From: Glycomyces lechevalierae
Lineage (GTDB): Bacteria > Actinomycetota > Actinomycetes > Mycobacteriales > Micromonosporaceae
Assembly: GCF_027622945.1 (NCBI RefSeq)
Contig: NZ_JAPZVQ010000010.1
Span: 86,799-150,798 of the forward strand
DNA: 64,000 bases
Reading direction: 5' to 3'
The notes below the pieces were generated by a model. That model had not been told where the DNA came from, searched no databases, and saw only the letters and a list, made by a program, of their open reading frames with translations. Of this stretch, positions 52,325-61,460 are shown piece after piece (within the stretch, counting starts at the first letter, position 1; every line of letters starts with the position of its first letter). The position numbers were made by a program, and so were the translations under genes.

Positions 52325-53386
52325 TTGGATCTCCCCGCGTGGGCCTGGGCTCTCACGATGGTGGTGCTGGCGTCCGTGGTCGTTCTCGACCTCGCGATGG
52401 CCGTGCGCAACCCCCATAAACTCTCGACAAAGGAATCCGCCGCTTGGGCCGGCGTGTACATCGGCGCGGCACTGGTCTTCGGCGTCATCATGTTCGTCAC
52501 CCAAGGCGCGCAGTACGGCGGGCAGTTCTACGCCGGCTATCTGACCGAGCTGGCGCTCTCTGTCGACAACCTCTTCGTCTTCCTGCTCATCATCCAGGGC
52601 TTCCGGGTCCCGGCGGTGCTCCAGTCGCGCGTCCTGCTGGTCGGCATCGTCCTCTCCATCATCCTGCGCGGCGGGTTCATCGCGGTGGGCTCGGTGCTCA
52701 TCGCGAAGTTCAGCTGGGTCTTCCTCATCTTCGGCGCGATCCTCATCTGGACCGCGATCGGGCAGCTCCGCGAGAACGCCCACGAGAACGAGGAGGACGG
52801 CGAGGAGCAGTACGAGAAGTCGCGCTTCATGAAGTTCGCCGAGTCGAAGCTGCGCGTGAGCGCCGACTACCACGGCAGCAAGCTCTTCGCCCGCATCGAC
52901 GGCGTCAAGTTCGTGACGCCGCTGCTGCTGGCCATGATCGCGATCGGCTCGACGGACATCCTGTTCGCGCTCGACTCGATCCCGGCGATCTTCGGCCTCA
53001 CGCAGGAGCCGTACCTGGTCTTCACCGCCACGATCTTCGCCCTGATGGGTCTGCGACAGCTGTACTTCCTGCTGGCCGCGATGCTCAAGTCGCTGAAGTT
53101 CCTGCACCTGGGCCTGGCCGCGATCCTCGGCTGGATCGGCGTCAAGCTGGTCATGAACGGCCTGGCCGAGAACCAGCTGCCGTTCATCAACGGCGGGCAC
53201 CACATCGAGTGGATGCCGCACATCCCGACGACGATCTCGCTGGGCATCATCGCGGGCGTGCTGGCGACGGTCGTGCTGGCCAACTGGATCCTGCTGCGCC
53301 GCCAGGGCAAGTCCTTCAAGGAGCTCTTCGCGGAGTCCGAGGCCTCGCTCGACAACGCCCCCGCGGTGGCGGTCGCCGAGAAGTAA
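52325..53386 (+). CDS. TerC-family membrane protein (probable Mn2+ exporter or metalation factor)
   Basis: A 353-residue integral membrane protein with about nine helices and the family's paired acidic motifs ELALSVDNLFVFL (about 78-90) and GSTDILFALDSIPAIFG (about 205-225). Acidic residues there bind metal. The TTG start follows AAGGAAGG. A manganese riboswitch upstream supports a role in Mn2+ efflux or in supplying Mn2+ to secreted enzymes rather than tellurite resistance. It is monocistronic with a strong terminator. Confidence 0.92.
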   Translation: MDLPAWAWALTMVVLASVVVLDLAMAVRNPHKLSTKESAAWAGVYIGAALVFGVIMFVTQGAQYGGQFYAGYLTELALSVDNLFVFLLIIQGFRVPAVLQSRVLLVGIVLSIILRGGFIAVGSVLIAKFSWVFLIFGAILIWTAIGQLRENAHENEEDGEEQYEKSRFMKFAESKLRVSADYHGSKLFARIDGVKFVTPLLLAMIAIGSTDILFALDSIPAIFGLTQEPYLVFTATIFALMGLRQLYFLLAAMLKSLKFLHLGLAAILGWIGVKLVMNGLAENQLPFINGGHHIEWMPHIPTTISLGIIAGVLATVVLANWILLRRQGKSFKELFAESEASLDNAPAVAVAEK

Positions 53387-53404
53387 GCGAGCACTGCAAG
53401 ACGG

Positions 53405-53440
53405 AACGGCCCGCCTCCCCGAACAGGGAGGCGGGCCGTT
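53405..53440. terminator. Bidirectional terminator after terC
   Basis: AACGGCCCGCCTCCC and GGGAGGCGGGCCGTT form a perfect 15-bp stem with a 6-base loop between convergent genes. Confidence 0.85.
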
Positions 53441-53448
53441 TCTGACGT

Positions 53449-54378
53449 TCAGGCCTGCACGGGCAGGCGGCGGCACGCGGTGATGCCGGCGAGCTCGGAG
53501 TCCTTGATCGATTCGACGACGACCTTGCCGTACACGGAGGACGAGAAGATGACCTCGGGCAGGTCGGACTGGCTGCGCTCGGCCATGATCGCCGGGGTCC
53601 TGGGGTCGCCGCCGTGCTCGATGAACACGAGGTCGCCCGGGTGGAGGTCCTCGAACTCGACGGCCTCGCCCGTCTCGATGAGCTCCTCGTTGAAGCGCGG
53701 CACGTCGATGCCCAACTGGCGGTAGACGATCCATACCAGGCCGGGGGCGTCGATGCCGTAGGCGCTGACGCCGCCGTGGAGGTACGGGATCTCCAGGAGC
53801 TGCTGCGCGAGCTTGACCGCGTCGAGCCCGGCCGCGATCAACGCGGTGGACGGGGTCTCGGCGACGGGCTCGTTGGCGAGGTCCCGCTGCGGGACCCAGC
53901 CGGGCTGGCGCGGCCCGGGCAGGCCCACGGGGACCCAGCCGCGGTAGGGGGCGCCGACGACCCGCAGGCGGGTGCCGAGCGTGACGCCCGGGATGGCGAC
54001 GTCGCCGCCGGGCTCCTCGCGCACCGCTGTCGCGGTCGCGCTCACGAAGTGCTCGACGCCGTCGGTGTCGCCTTCAGCGGGGTGCACCAGCTGGTCGAGC
54101 GGGACCCAGCCGCTGGTGCTCTGCTGCGGACAGGCCACTTCGGCCCAGCCGTCGGCGATCTGCAGGACCTCGACGCGGGTGCCGAGAAGGCATTGGGTGC
54201 GCACGCGTCCTTTGAGGCCGTTGGCGCGGATGTCGTTGGTGAGCCTGGCGACCCATTCGCGGATCGCGGACGGCACGCCGAGTGCGAGGCGGTCCTCCGG
54301 TCCTGGGGCCGAGGGCTGGGCCCAGAGGGTCGCGACTGCGACGGCGATCAACGCCGGTTGTCCAGGTGCGATCGGCAC
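53449..54378 (-). CDS. NlpC/P60-like protein with SH3 domains, catalytic Cys missing
   Basis: A 309-residue protein starting at GTG 54378 behind GGAGAGAA. Two SH3-like domains (about 55-100 and 108-168: GTRVEVLQIADGWAEV, GTRLRVVGAPYRGWVPV) precede an NlpC/P60 domain (185-300: QQLLEIPYLHGGVSAYGIDA, PGLVWIVYRQLGIDVPRF, LHPGDLVFIE). Active family members have FDCSG; here it reads IDAPG, so the nucleophile Cys is Ala211, and the usual SHVGIY histidine is also absent. It is therefore probably a non-catalytic binder or scaffold of cell-wall peptides. There is no clear signal peptide. Confidence 0.8.
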   Translation of the reverse strand: MPIAPGQPALIAVAVATLWAQPSAPGPEDRLALGVPSAIREWVARLTNDIRANGLKGRVRTQCLLGTRVEVLQIADGWAEVACPQQSTSGWVPLDQLVHPAEGDTDGVEHFVSATATAVREEPGGDVAIPGVTLGTRLRVVGAPYRGWVPVGLPGPRQPGWVPQRDLANEPVAETPSTALIAAGLDAVKLAQQLLEIPYLHGGVSAYGIDAPGLVWIVYRQLGIDVPRFNEELIETGEAVEFEDLHPGDLVFIEHGGDPRTPAIMAERSQSDLPEVIFSSSVYGKVVVESIKDSELAGITACRRLPVQA

Positions 54379-54601
54379 GGTTGGTTCTCTCCGGATGGCT
54401 CGAGCGGTTCGTCGTATGAAACGCGAGCAGGGGGGACCTCCACCAGCCCGCCGCGTTCTTCGCAGCACCGACCACCCACTGTAGCAAGTGTATCCAGATC
54501 GCGACGCTGCGGTCCGAGGATGGTGTGAGGGGTCGATAACGCGCAATGGCCGTGAACGATGCGAAAGGTCCGCGCGCCGCCGCTGTGGCAAGATTTTTGC
54601 C

Positions 54602-55669
54602 ATGACCGCAGTGCACGAAGCCCTCAGCCGCCTGTCCGCCGCCGCCGACGCGGGGGCGGCTCCGGCCGCCGCCGACCTCGAGGCGGTGCTGGCCAGCGCG
54701 GACGCCGAGCTGATGGACGTGGTGGCCGCCGCGGCGCGGCTTCGCTTCCGCCACTTCGGGAACACCGTCAAGCTGAACTACCTGGTGAACCTCAAGAGCG
54801 GGCTGTGCCCGGAGGACTGCAACTACTGCTCGCAGCGGCTCGGTTCGAAGGCGGACGTCCTGAAGTACACGTGGCTGAGCCCGGAGCAGGCGGCCGAGCA
54901 GGCCGCGGCCGGGGTCGCGGGCGGGGCCTCGCGGGTGTGCCTGGTGGCGAGCGGGCGCGGTCCGACCGATATGGACGTCGAGCGGGTGGGCAAGACGATC
55001 GCGGCGGTGAAGAACGCGGCGCCGGGCGTGGAGGTGTGCGCGTGCCTCGGGCTGCTCAAGGACGGGCAGGCCGAGCGGCTGGCGGATCTGGGCGCGGACG
55101 CGTACAACCACAACCTGAACACCTCAGAGGACTCGTACGCGGAGATCTGCTCGACGCACACGTTCAACGACCGGGTCGACACGGTGAACGCCGCGCACGG
55201 CGCGGGGCTCTCGCCGTGCTCGGGGCTCATCGCGGGCATGGGGGAGTCGGACGCCGACCTCGTCTCGGTCGCGTTGGGGCTCAGAGGGCTCGATGTGGAC
55301 TCGATCCCGGTGAACTTCCTGCTGCCGTTCGACGGCACGCCCCTTGAGGACACGTGGGAGCTCGACCCGCGCCGGTGCCTGCGCATCCTGGCGATGGTGC
55401 GCTTGGCGAACCCGGCGGCGGAGGTGCGCCTCGCGGCGGGCCGCGAGGTCCACTTGCGGCAGATGCAGGGCGTGGCGCTGCAGATCGTGAACTCGATCTT
55501 CCTGGGGGACTACCTGACCAGCGAGGGCCAGGCCGCGAAGGACGACCTCGCGCTCATCGCCGACGCCGGCCTGGTGCCGCTCGGGCTCGAGTCGGCCCCT
55601 GAAGCGGTGCGGGAAGCGGTGAAGCCCCGCAAGCGCGGCGCGGGCACCGACGTGGCCCCGAACGCGTGA
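54602..55669 (+). CDS. bioB: Biotin synthase
   Basis: A 355-residue radical SAM enzyme that inserts sulfur into dethiobiotin. The [4Fe-4S] motif is CPEDCNYC (Cys69, Cys73, Cys76). [12 protein letters not shown], and GLIAGMGES after SPCSG, are typical BioB blocks. The usual cluster ligand Arg is in the [10 protein letters not shown] region. ATG 54602 is chosen because sequence further upstream is not family-like. It stands alone with no bioA, D or F in the window. Confidence 0.95.
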   Translation: MTAVHEALSRLSAAADAGAAPAAADLEAVLASADAELMDVVAAAARLRFRHFGNTVKLNYLVNLKSGLCPEDCNYCSQRLGSKADVLKYTWLSPEQAAEQAAAGVAGGASRVCLVASGRGPTDMDVERVGKTIAAVKNAAPGVEVCACLGLLKDGQAERLADLGADAYNHNLNTSEDSYAEICSTHTFNDRVDTVNAAHGAGLSPCSGLIAGMGESDADLVSVALGLRGLDVDSIPVNFLLPFDGTPLEDTWELDPRRCLRILAMVRLANPAAEVRLAAGREVHLRQMQGVALQIVNSIFLGDYLTSEGQAAKDDLALIADAGLVPLGLESAPEAVREAVKPRKRGAGTDVAPNA

Positions 55670-55736
55670 CGGCGCGGGCGACCGAGGTCGACGCCGCGCC
55701 GATGCCGTTGGCGGACAACCGGTCCTGGAAGGACCG

Positions 55737-56759
55737 CTAGGGGACGAGCCGCGCCGTGGACTCGCGGACGACGAGCTCGGTGGCGAGTTCGAGGCGCGGC
55801 GAGTCGATGTCGTTGCCGGCGGCCATCTCCAGGACCGTGCGGGCGGCGAGCGCGCCCATCTCGGCGAGCGGCTGGCGGATCGTCGTCAAAGGCGGGCTGC
55901 ACCAGCGCGACTCGGGCAGGTCGTCGAAGCCGATGACGCTCACGTGCTCGGGAATGCGCAGGCCGGCCTGGCGGATCGCCTCGTACGCGCCGAAGGCCAT
56001 CTGGTCCGAGGAGGCGAAGATCGCGGTGGGCGGCTCGGGCAGGCGCATGAGCGAGGTGGCGGCGTCGAAGCCGGACTGGTGGTAGAAGTCCCCGTCGTAG
56101 ATCAGCGTGGGGTCGTAGGTGAGGCCGGCCGCGTCGAGGGCGGCGCGGTAGCCGTCGAAGCGGGCCCGGGAGCACAGCACCTGCTTGGGGCCGTGGATGA
56201 AGCCGATGCGCGTGTGACCCAAGGAGATCAGGTGCTCGGTCGCGGCGAGGCCGCCGGCCCAGTTGGTGGCGCCGATGGCGGGGGCGTCCATCGTCGGGCC
56301 GCCCGAGGGGTCGAGCACGACCATCGGGACGCCGAGGTGCCGGAGCTGTTCCAGGATGGGGGAGGCCAGTTGGGAGACCACCAGGATCACGCCGTCGGAG
56401 GCGCGGGTGCGGAGGTTGTCCAGCCACTGCTCGGTGGAGGCGCGGCGGCGGTGGACCGCGGACACGACGGTGCCGACGCCGGCGGCGTGGGCCGCGTCCT
56501 CGACCCCGCGGATGATCTCGACCGCCCACGGGCTGTCCAGCTCGTTGAAGACGAGGTCGACCAGGCGGGCGCGGCTGGGCGCGCGGGTGGAGCGGCGGCG
56601 CTGGTACCCGCGTTCGTTCAGCAGTTCCTCGACGCGCTTGCGCGTCTCGGGCGCGACGTCCGAGCGGCCGTTGATGACGCGCGACACGGTCGGCACGCTG
56701 ACGCCGGCCTCGTCGGCGATCGCGCGGATCGTGATGCGCCCGTGTTCGTCTTCGCTCAA
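55737..56759 (-). CDS. LacI-family transcriptional regulator
   Basis: A 340-residue repressor starting at TTG behind CCAGGAGGACCC. The helix-turn-helix is ITIRAIADEAGVSVPTVSRV (about 9-28), and the hinge is PETRKRVEELLNERGYQ. The sugar-binding core resembles other actinobacterial LacI proteins for oligosaccharides. It is divergent from a GH3 gene, and the gap holds GAAAGTT-type inverted repeats fitting LacI sites. A short hairpin (CGGTCCT-GGA-AGGACCG, 55720-55736) lies at its 3' end against bioB. Confidence 0.92.
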   Translation of the reverse strand: MSEDEHGRITIRAIADEAGVSVPTVSRVINGRSDVAPETRKRVEELLNERGYQRRRSTRAPSRARLVDLVFNELDSPWAVEIIRGVEDAAHAAGVGTVVSAVHRRRASTEQWLDNLRTRASDGVILVVSQLASPILEQLRHLGVPMVVLDPSGGPTMDAPAIGATNWAGGLAATEHLISLGHTRIGFIHGPKQVLCSRARFDGYRAALDAAGLTYDPTLIYDGDFYHQSGFDAATSLMRLPEPPTAIFASSDQMAFGAYEAIRQAGLRIPEHVSVIGFDDLPESRWCSPPLTTIRQPLAEMGALAARTVLEMAAGNDIDSPRLELATELVVRESTARLVP

Positions 56760-56836
56760 GGGTCCTCCTGGTCGTTCCTGCCCAACCGTAGTGCCGACAT
56801 CTTATAGCGGCTCCTCTGGGCTCCCGGATTCCACCC

Positions 56837-56974
56837 GAAAGTTTCGAGAACTTTCCTCGCTCAAGAGCCGTGGGCAAACGCATCCCACGATGAAATCAAG
56901 CCTAGAAGTACCCCGTCATCAATGTTATGGTGTGCAAACCTGCATCGAAAACGATCAGAAAAGTTTCAGAAACT
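56837..56974. promoter_or_regulatory. Candidate LacI operators before the GH3 gene
   Basis: GAAAGTT-n5-AACTTTC (56837-56855) is a perfect inverted repeat, and AGTTT-CAG-AAACT (56962-56974) is a second, related one. They resemble CGAAA/TTTCG-type sites of actinobacterial LacI sugar repressors. Both lie between the divergent lacI and GH3 genes. Confidence 0.6.
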
Positions 56975-57026
56975 ATCGGCCCGGAACCACCTGTTCCAGC
57001 GTTCCGGGCCGCTTGAGTGGAGCAGC

Positions 57027-59351
57027 ATGGACACCCACACCCCCGCGGACGCGGCCGAAAGGGCCGCCGGTCTGGTCAAGCGAATGACGCTCGAGGAGAA
57101 GTGCGCGCAGCTGTACAGCCTGTGGCGCGGCGTCGACGCGGACGCCGGCGACATGGCCCCGCACCAGAGCGAGCAGTCCGGCGCGGTCTCCGAGGACGAG
57201 GCCATCGCACACGGGTTGGGCCAGCTCACCCGCCCCTTCGGCTCGGCCCCCGTGCCGGCCGCCGAAGGCGCCGCCAACCTCGCCGCCCTCCAGGAGCGCA
57301 TCCGCGCCGCGAGCCGCTTCGGCATCGCCGCCCTCGCCCACGAGGAATGCCTCACCGGCTTCATGGCCCACGGCGCCACGATCTTCCCGACCGCCCTCGC
57401 CTGGGGCGCGACCTTCGACCCCGAGCTCATCGGCGCGATGGCCCAGCAGATCGGCGTCACGATGCGCAGCGTCGGCGTCCACCAGGGCCTCGCCCCCGTC
57501 CTCGACGTCGTCGCCGACTCCCGCTGGGGCCGGACCGAGGAGACCATGGGCGAGGACCCGTACCTCACGGGCACCCTCGCGACCGCGTACGTCTCGGGCC
57601 TGCAGGACTCCGGGATCATCGCCACCCTCAAGCACTTCGCCGGGTACTCCGCCTCGCACGCCGCCCGCAACTTCGGCCCGGTCTACATGGGCCCGCGGCA
57701 GTTCGCCGAGACGTACCTGACCCCGTTCGAGATGGCCGTGCGCATCGGCCGCGCCGGCTCCGTGATGCCCTCGTACGCCGCCAACGACGGCGTCGCCTCC
57801 CACGCCAACCCCCAACTCCTCCAGGGGGTCCTGCGCGACGAATGGGGCTTCGACGGCACCGTCGTCTCCGACTACTTCGGCGTCAACTTCCTCAACTCGC
57901 TCCACAGCGTCGCCGCGGACAAGTCGGAGGCCGCCGTCCTCGGCCTCGCCGGCGGCGTGGACGTCGAACTGCCCGGCGTCGACTGCTACGGCGGACCGCT
58001 CCAGTCCGCCGTCGCCGCCGGCCGCATCGACGAGGGTGTCGTCGACCGCGCCGTCGAACGCGTCCTCACCCAGAAGATCCAGCTCGGCCTGCTCGACGAG
58101 CTCCCCGCGCCCGCCGCCGAGATCGACCTCGACCCGCTCGAGGCCCGCGCGCTGGCCGCCGAGGTCGCCCGCAAGTCGATCGTGCTCCTCGCCAACGACG
58201 GCGCGCTCCCGCTGGACTCCCAGCCCGGCCGCATCGCCCTCGTCGGGCCCGTCGCCGACGACAAGGCCGTCATGCTCGGCTGCTACGCCTTCCCGAACCA
58301 CCACGGCCGCAACGACGCCGCGAGCATCGACTCGAACGACCCCTACCCCCACGTGGACATGGGCGTCTCGATCGCGACCCTCGCCGAGCGCCTCGCCGCC
58401 GACCTGCCCGGCGCGGCCATCGAACACCTCGCCGCCGGCTCCGTCCTCGACGCCACCGACGCCGAGATCGCCGCCGCCGCGAACGCTGCCGCCGCTGCGG
58501 ACCTCGCCATCGTCGCCGTCGGCGACCGCTCCGGCCTCTTCGGCCGCGGCACCTCCGGCGAAGGCTGCGACGCCCCCTCGCACGCGCTGCCCGGCCGCCA
58601 GCCCGAGCTGCTCGAAGCCGTGCTCGACTCGGGCACGCCCACCGTCGTCGTCGTCATCTCCGGCCGCCCCTACGCGCTCGGCACCGCCCCCGACCGGGCC
58701 GCCGCGATCGTCCAGGCGTTCCTGCCCGGCCAGGAGGGCGCGGGCGCGATCAGCGCCGTGCTCACCGGCGCCGCGGAACCCGAAGGCCGCCTCCCCGCCG
58801 GCGTCCCGGCCCGCCCCGACTCCCCGCCCGCCACCTACCTCGCCCCCGAACTGGCCCGGCGCTCCTCGGTCTCCTCCGTCGACCCGACCGCCCAGTACGT
58901 CTTCGGCCACGGCCTCTCGTACACGCAGTTCGAATGGGACGCGGCGACGCTCCTGTCCGGCCCCGAGGTCGCCCCCGACGGGACCGTCGAGCTCTCCGTC
59001 CGCGTCCGCAACTCCGGCGCCCGCCACGGCACCGAGGTCGTGCAGCTCTACCTCCACGACCCCGTCGCCTCCGCCGTCCGCCCCGTGCAGCGCCTCGTCG
59101 GCTTCGCCCGGCTCGACCTGGCCCCCGGGGAGACCCGCGAGGCCCGCTTCGCCATGCCCGTCGACCTGGCCGCGTTCGTGGGCGTCGACGGCTCGTGGGT
59201 CGTCGAGGCCGGCGCGCTCGAACTGCGCCTCGCCCGCTCGGCCGCGGACACCGCGGCCGCGCTGAACGTCGAGGTCACCGGCACCAGGCGCCTCGAGCCC
59301 GGGACCCGCGCGCTGGCGACCCAGGTCACCTCCGCGACCGTTGTCGGATAG
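57027..59351 (+). CDS. GH3 beta-glycosidase
   Basis: A 774-residue three-domain enzyme without signal peptide: TIM barrel (about 30-340), alpha/beta sandwich (about 380-590), fibronectin III-like domain (about 660-735). The nucleophile is Asp282 in GTVVSDYFG. Typical GH3 blocks are DSRWGRTEETMGEDPYL and LKHFAGYS. It would cleave a beta-glucoside or beta-xyloside in the cytoplasm. The ATG at 57027 has TGGAGC before it; the upstream extension runs through the operator region and is rejected. Confidence 0.92.
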   Translation: MDTHTPADAAERAAGLVKRMTLEEKCAQLYSLWRGVDADAGDMAPHQSEQSGAVSEDEAIAHGLGQLTRPFGSAPVPAAEGAANLAALQERIRAASRFGIAALAHEECLTGFMAHGATIFPTALAWGATFDPELIGAMAQQIGVTMRSVGVHQGLAPVLDVVADSRWGRTEETMGEDPYLTGTLATAYVSGLQDSGIIATLKHFAGYSASHAARNFGPVYMGPRQFAETYLTPFEMAVRIGRAGSVMPSYAANDGVASHANPQLLQGVLRDEWGFDGTVVSDYFGVNFLNSLHSVAADKSEAAVLGLAGGVDVELPGVDCYGGPLQSAVAAGRIDEGVVDRAVERVLTQKIQLGLLDELPAPAAEIDLDPLEARALAAEVARKSIVLLANDGALPLDSQPGRIALVGPVADDKAVMLGCYAFPNHHGRNDAASIDSNDPYPHVDMGVSIATLAERLAADLPGAAIEHLAAGSVLDATDAEIAAAANAAAAADLAIVAVGDRSGLFGRGTSGEGCDAPSHALPGRQPELLEAVLDSGTPTVVVVISGRPYALGTAPDRAAAIVQAFLPGQEGAGAISAVLTGAAEPEGRLPAGVPARPDSPPATYLAPELARRSSVSSVDPTAQYVFGHGLSYTQFEWDAATLLSGPEVAPDGTVELSVRVRNSGARHGTEVVQLYLHDPVASAVRPVQRLVGFARLDLAPGETREARFAMPVDLAAFVGVDGSWVVEAGALELRLARSAADTAAALNVEVTGTRRLEPGTRALATQVTSATVVG

Positions 59352-59366
59352 TATGAGCGCGACGTT

Positions 59367-59380
59367 GGAAAACGTTTACA
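59367..59380 (+). promoter_or_regulatory. Possible LacI-type site before the oxidoreductase gene
   Basis: GGAAAACGTTTACA contains the palindrome AAACGTTT and lies in the 54-bp gap between GH3 and the Gfo/Idh gene. It resembles a short LacI/CcpA-type half-site pair. Confidence 0.4.
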
Positions 59381-59405
59381 GACCCTCGTGACGAAGGAGT
59401 CCACT

Positions 59406-60503
59406 GTGTCTTCCCCCTACCGCCTCGCCGTGGTCGGCACCGGCGGCATCGCCGGGCTGCACGCCGGCCAGTTGCGCGACCACCTCCAAGGCCGCATCGA
59501 GCTGGTCGCGGCCGTCGACCCCGACGCCGAGCGCCTGGAGGCGTTCAAGGAGCAGTTCGGCGTCGAGCGCGGCTACGCCTCGATCGAGGAGCTGCTCGCC
59601 AACGAGACGCTCGACCTGGTCGACCTGTGCACGCCGCCCGTGGCCCACGCGCCCGGCGCGATCGCGGCCCTGGAGGCCGGCGTGGGCGTCGTCTGCGAGA
59701 AGCCCCCGGCGCTGAGCCTCGAGGAGTTCGACGCGGTCGCGGCCGCCGCGTCCGCCTCGACGGCCGACTTCGCGCTCATCTCCCAGCACCGCTTCGGCTC
59801 CGCCGCCGAGCGCGTGCGCAGCATGATGGCCTCCGGCGTCCTCGGCCGCCTGGCCGTCGCGAAGTGCGACACCCTCTGGTACCGCCCCGAGGAGTACTTC
59901 GCGGTCGAATGGCGCGGCCGCTGGGAGACCGAGGGCGGCGGCCCGACCATGGGCCACGGCATCCACCAGATCGACACGCTGCTGTCGCTCGTCGGGCCCT
60001 GGTCCGAGGTGGTCGCCACCGCGCACCGCCACCGCCGCATCACCAACACCGAGGACGTCTCGCACGCGATCGTCACCCTCGAATCCGGTGCGTCCGTGGT
60101 CATCACCAACTCGCTGCTCTCCCCGCGCGAGGTCTCGCAGATCCGGCTCGACTTCGACAACGCCACCGTCGAACTCGACCACCTCTACGGCTACGGCGAC
60201 GATGATTGGAGCGTGTACCCGATCGACGACGCCGCCGAGGAGGTCAACCGCGCCTGGGCGGGCGAGCCGCGCGGCAAGTCCTCCGGCCACTACGCCCAGT
60301 TCCTGCGCATCGCCGACGCCCTCGACGGCAAGGCCGCCCCGCCGGTCACCGTCGAGGACGCCCGCCGCACGCTCGAACTGCTCGCCGCGATCTACGCCTC
60401 CGCCTTCACCGGCAAGCGCGTCCGCGCCGGCGAGATCGACCCGACCTCGCCGTTCTACCAGCGCATGGACGGCACCGGCGCCCCGTGGCCCGACCGCAAG
60501 TGA
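59406..60503 (+). CDS. Gfo/Idh/MocA-family oxidoreductase
   Basis: A 365-residue NAD(P)-dependent sugar or inositol dehydrogenase-type protein. The Rossmann motif is AVVGTGGIAGLHAGQL. The conserved lysine is in VVCEKPPAL (family EKP motif), and GHGIHQIDTL gives the substrate-site histidine. The GTG at 59406 is favoured over GTG 59388 because AAGGAG lies six bases upstream. It sits with GH3, PmoA-like and cupin genes in a sugar-processing run. Confidence 0.9.
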   Translation: MSSPYRLAVVGTGGIAGLHAGQLRDHLQGRIELVAAVDPDAERLEAFKEQFGVERGYASIEELLANETLDLVDLCTPPVAHAPGAIAALEAGVGVVCEKPPALSLEEFDAVAAAASASTADFALISQHRFGSAAERVRSMMASGVLGRLAVAKCDTLWYRPEEYFAVEWRGRWETEGGGPTMGHGIHQIDTLLSLVGPWSEVVATAHRHRRITNTEDVSHAIVTLESGASVVITNSLLSPREVSQIRLDFDNATVELDHLYGYGDDDWSVYPIDDAAEEVNRAWAGEPRGKSSGHYAQFLRIADALDGKAAPPVTVEDARRTLELLAAIYASAFTGKRVRAGEIDPTSPFYQRMDGTGAPWPDRK

Positions 60504-60546
60504 CCGCCCGACCAGCCAGACCGAGCTTCGACTGGAGAGAACACCG

Positions 60547-61458
60547 ATGACGCTGCACCTCGCCGACGACGGCACCGCCCTCTCGATCACCAAGGGGGAC
60601 CTCGAGATCCTGCGGTACGTCTACCGCCCGGACAACGCCCAGTTCGAGTCCCCGCGGCCGTACTTCGAGCCGCTGCGCGACCTCGCGGGCAACCAGGTGA
60701 GCCTCTACCGCCCGCACGACCACGTGTGGCACAAGGGCATCGCCCTCTCGATCCCGAACGCCGGGCCCGAGAACTTCTGGGGCGGCGCCACCTTCCGCCG
60801 CGGCAAGGGCTACGTGGACGAGAAGAACGACGGCTCCATGGTCCACCAGGAGTTCACCGAGCTGACCTCGGACGAGAACGGCGTCAAGGCCGTCGAGCGC
60901 CTCGACTGGGTCACCCAGGACGGCCGCCACTTCTTCTCCGAGACCCGCTCCTTCGCGATCACCGTCCTCACCGACGACACGTGGGTGCTGTCCTTCACGA
61001 CCGCGTTCACCAACGACACCGGGGACACCGTCGTCATGGGCAGCCCGACGACCGAGGGGCGCGAGAACGCCGGCTACGGCGGGTTCTTCTGGCGCGGGCC
61101 GCGGTCCTTCACCGAGGGCCGCGTCTACACCGCCGAAGGCGAAGGCGGCGACGAGAAGATGGGCGTGCGCGGCGACTGGCTGGCCTTCCGCGGCAAGCAC
61201 GACTCGGTCGACGCGGTCTCGACGCTGGTCTTCACCGACCACGCGGAGAACCCGACCGCGCCGGTCAAGTGGTTCGTGCGCACGACCCCGTTCGCCGCGG
61301 TCTGCCCCGCGCCGTTCTTCGACACCGAGCTGCCGATGGCGCCCGGCGACACCGTGACGCTGCGCCACGCCGTCGCGATCTGCAACGGCGACACCGGGAT
61401 CGACGGGGCCGCGAAGGCCGCCGAGCTGGCCGCCGCCGAACTGGCGCGGCTGGGCTGA
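60547..61458 (+). CDS. PmoA-like (DUF6807) protein
   Basis: A 303-residue beta-sandwich protein of the PmoA/DUF6807 family (LYRPHDHVWHKGIALSIPNA, GENFWGG-like block, MGSPTTEGRENAGYGGFFWR). The conserved His pairs (HDHVWH) could bind metal or substrate. Members lie in carbohydrate clusters, often beside Gfo/Idh dehydrogenases as here, but the biochemical role is not settled. Start ATG 60547 behind GGAGAGAA. Confidence 0.8.
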   Translation: MTLHLADDGTALSITKGDLEILRYVYRPDNAQFESPRPYFEPLRDLAGNQVSLYRPHDHVWHKGIALSIPNAGPENFWGGATFRRGKGYVDEKNDGSMVHQEFTELTSDENGVKAVERLDWVTQDGRHFFSETRSFAITVLTDDTWVLSFTTAFTNDTGDTVVMGSPTTEGRENAGYGGFFWRGPRSFTEGRVYTAEGEGGDEKMGVRGDWLAFRGKHDSVDAVSTLVFTDHAENPTAPVKWFVRTTPFAAVCPAPFFDTELPMAPGDTVTLRHAVAICNGDTGIDGAAKAAELAAAELARLG

Positions 61459-61460
61459 CG

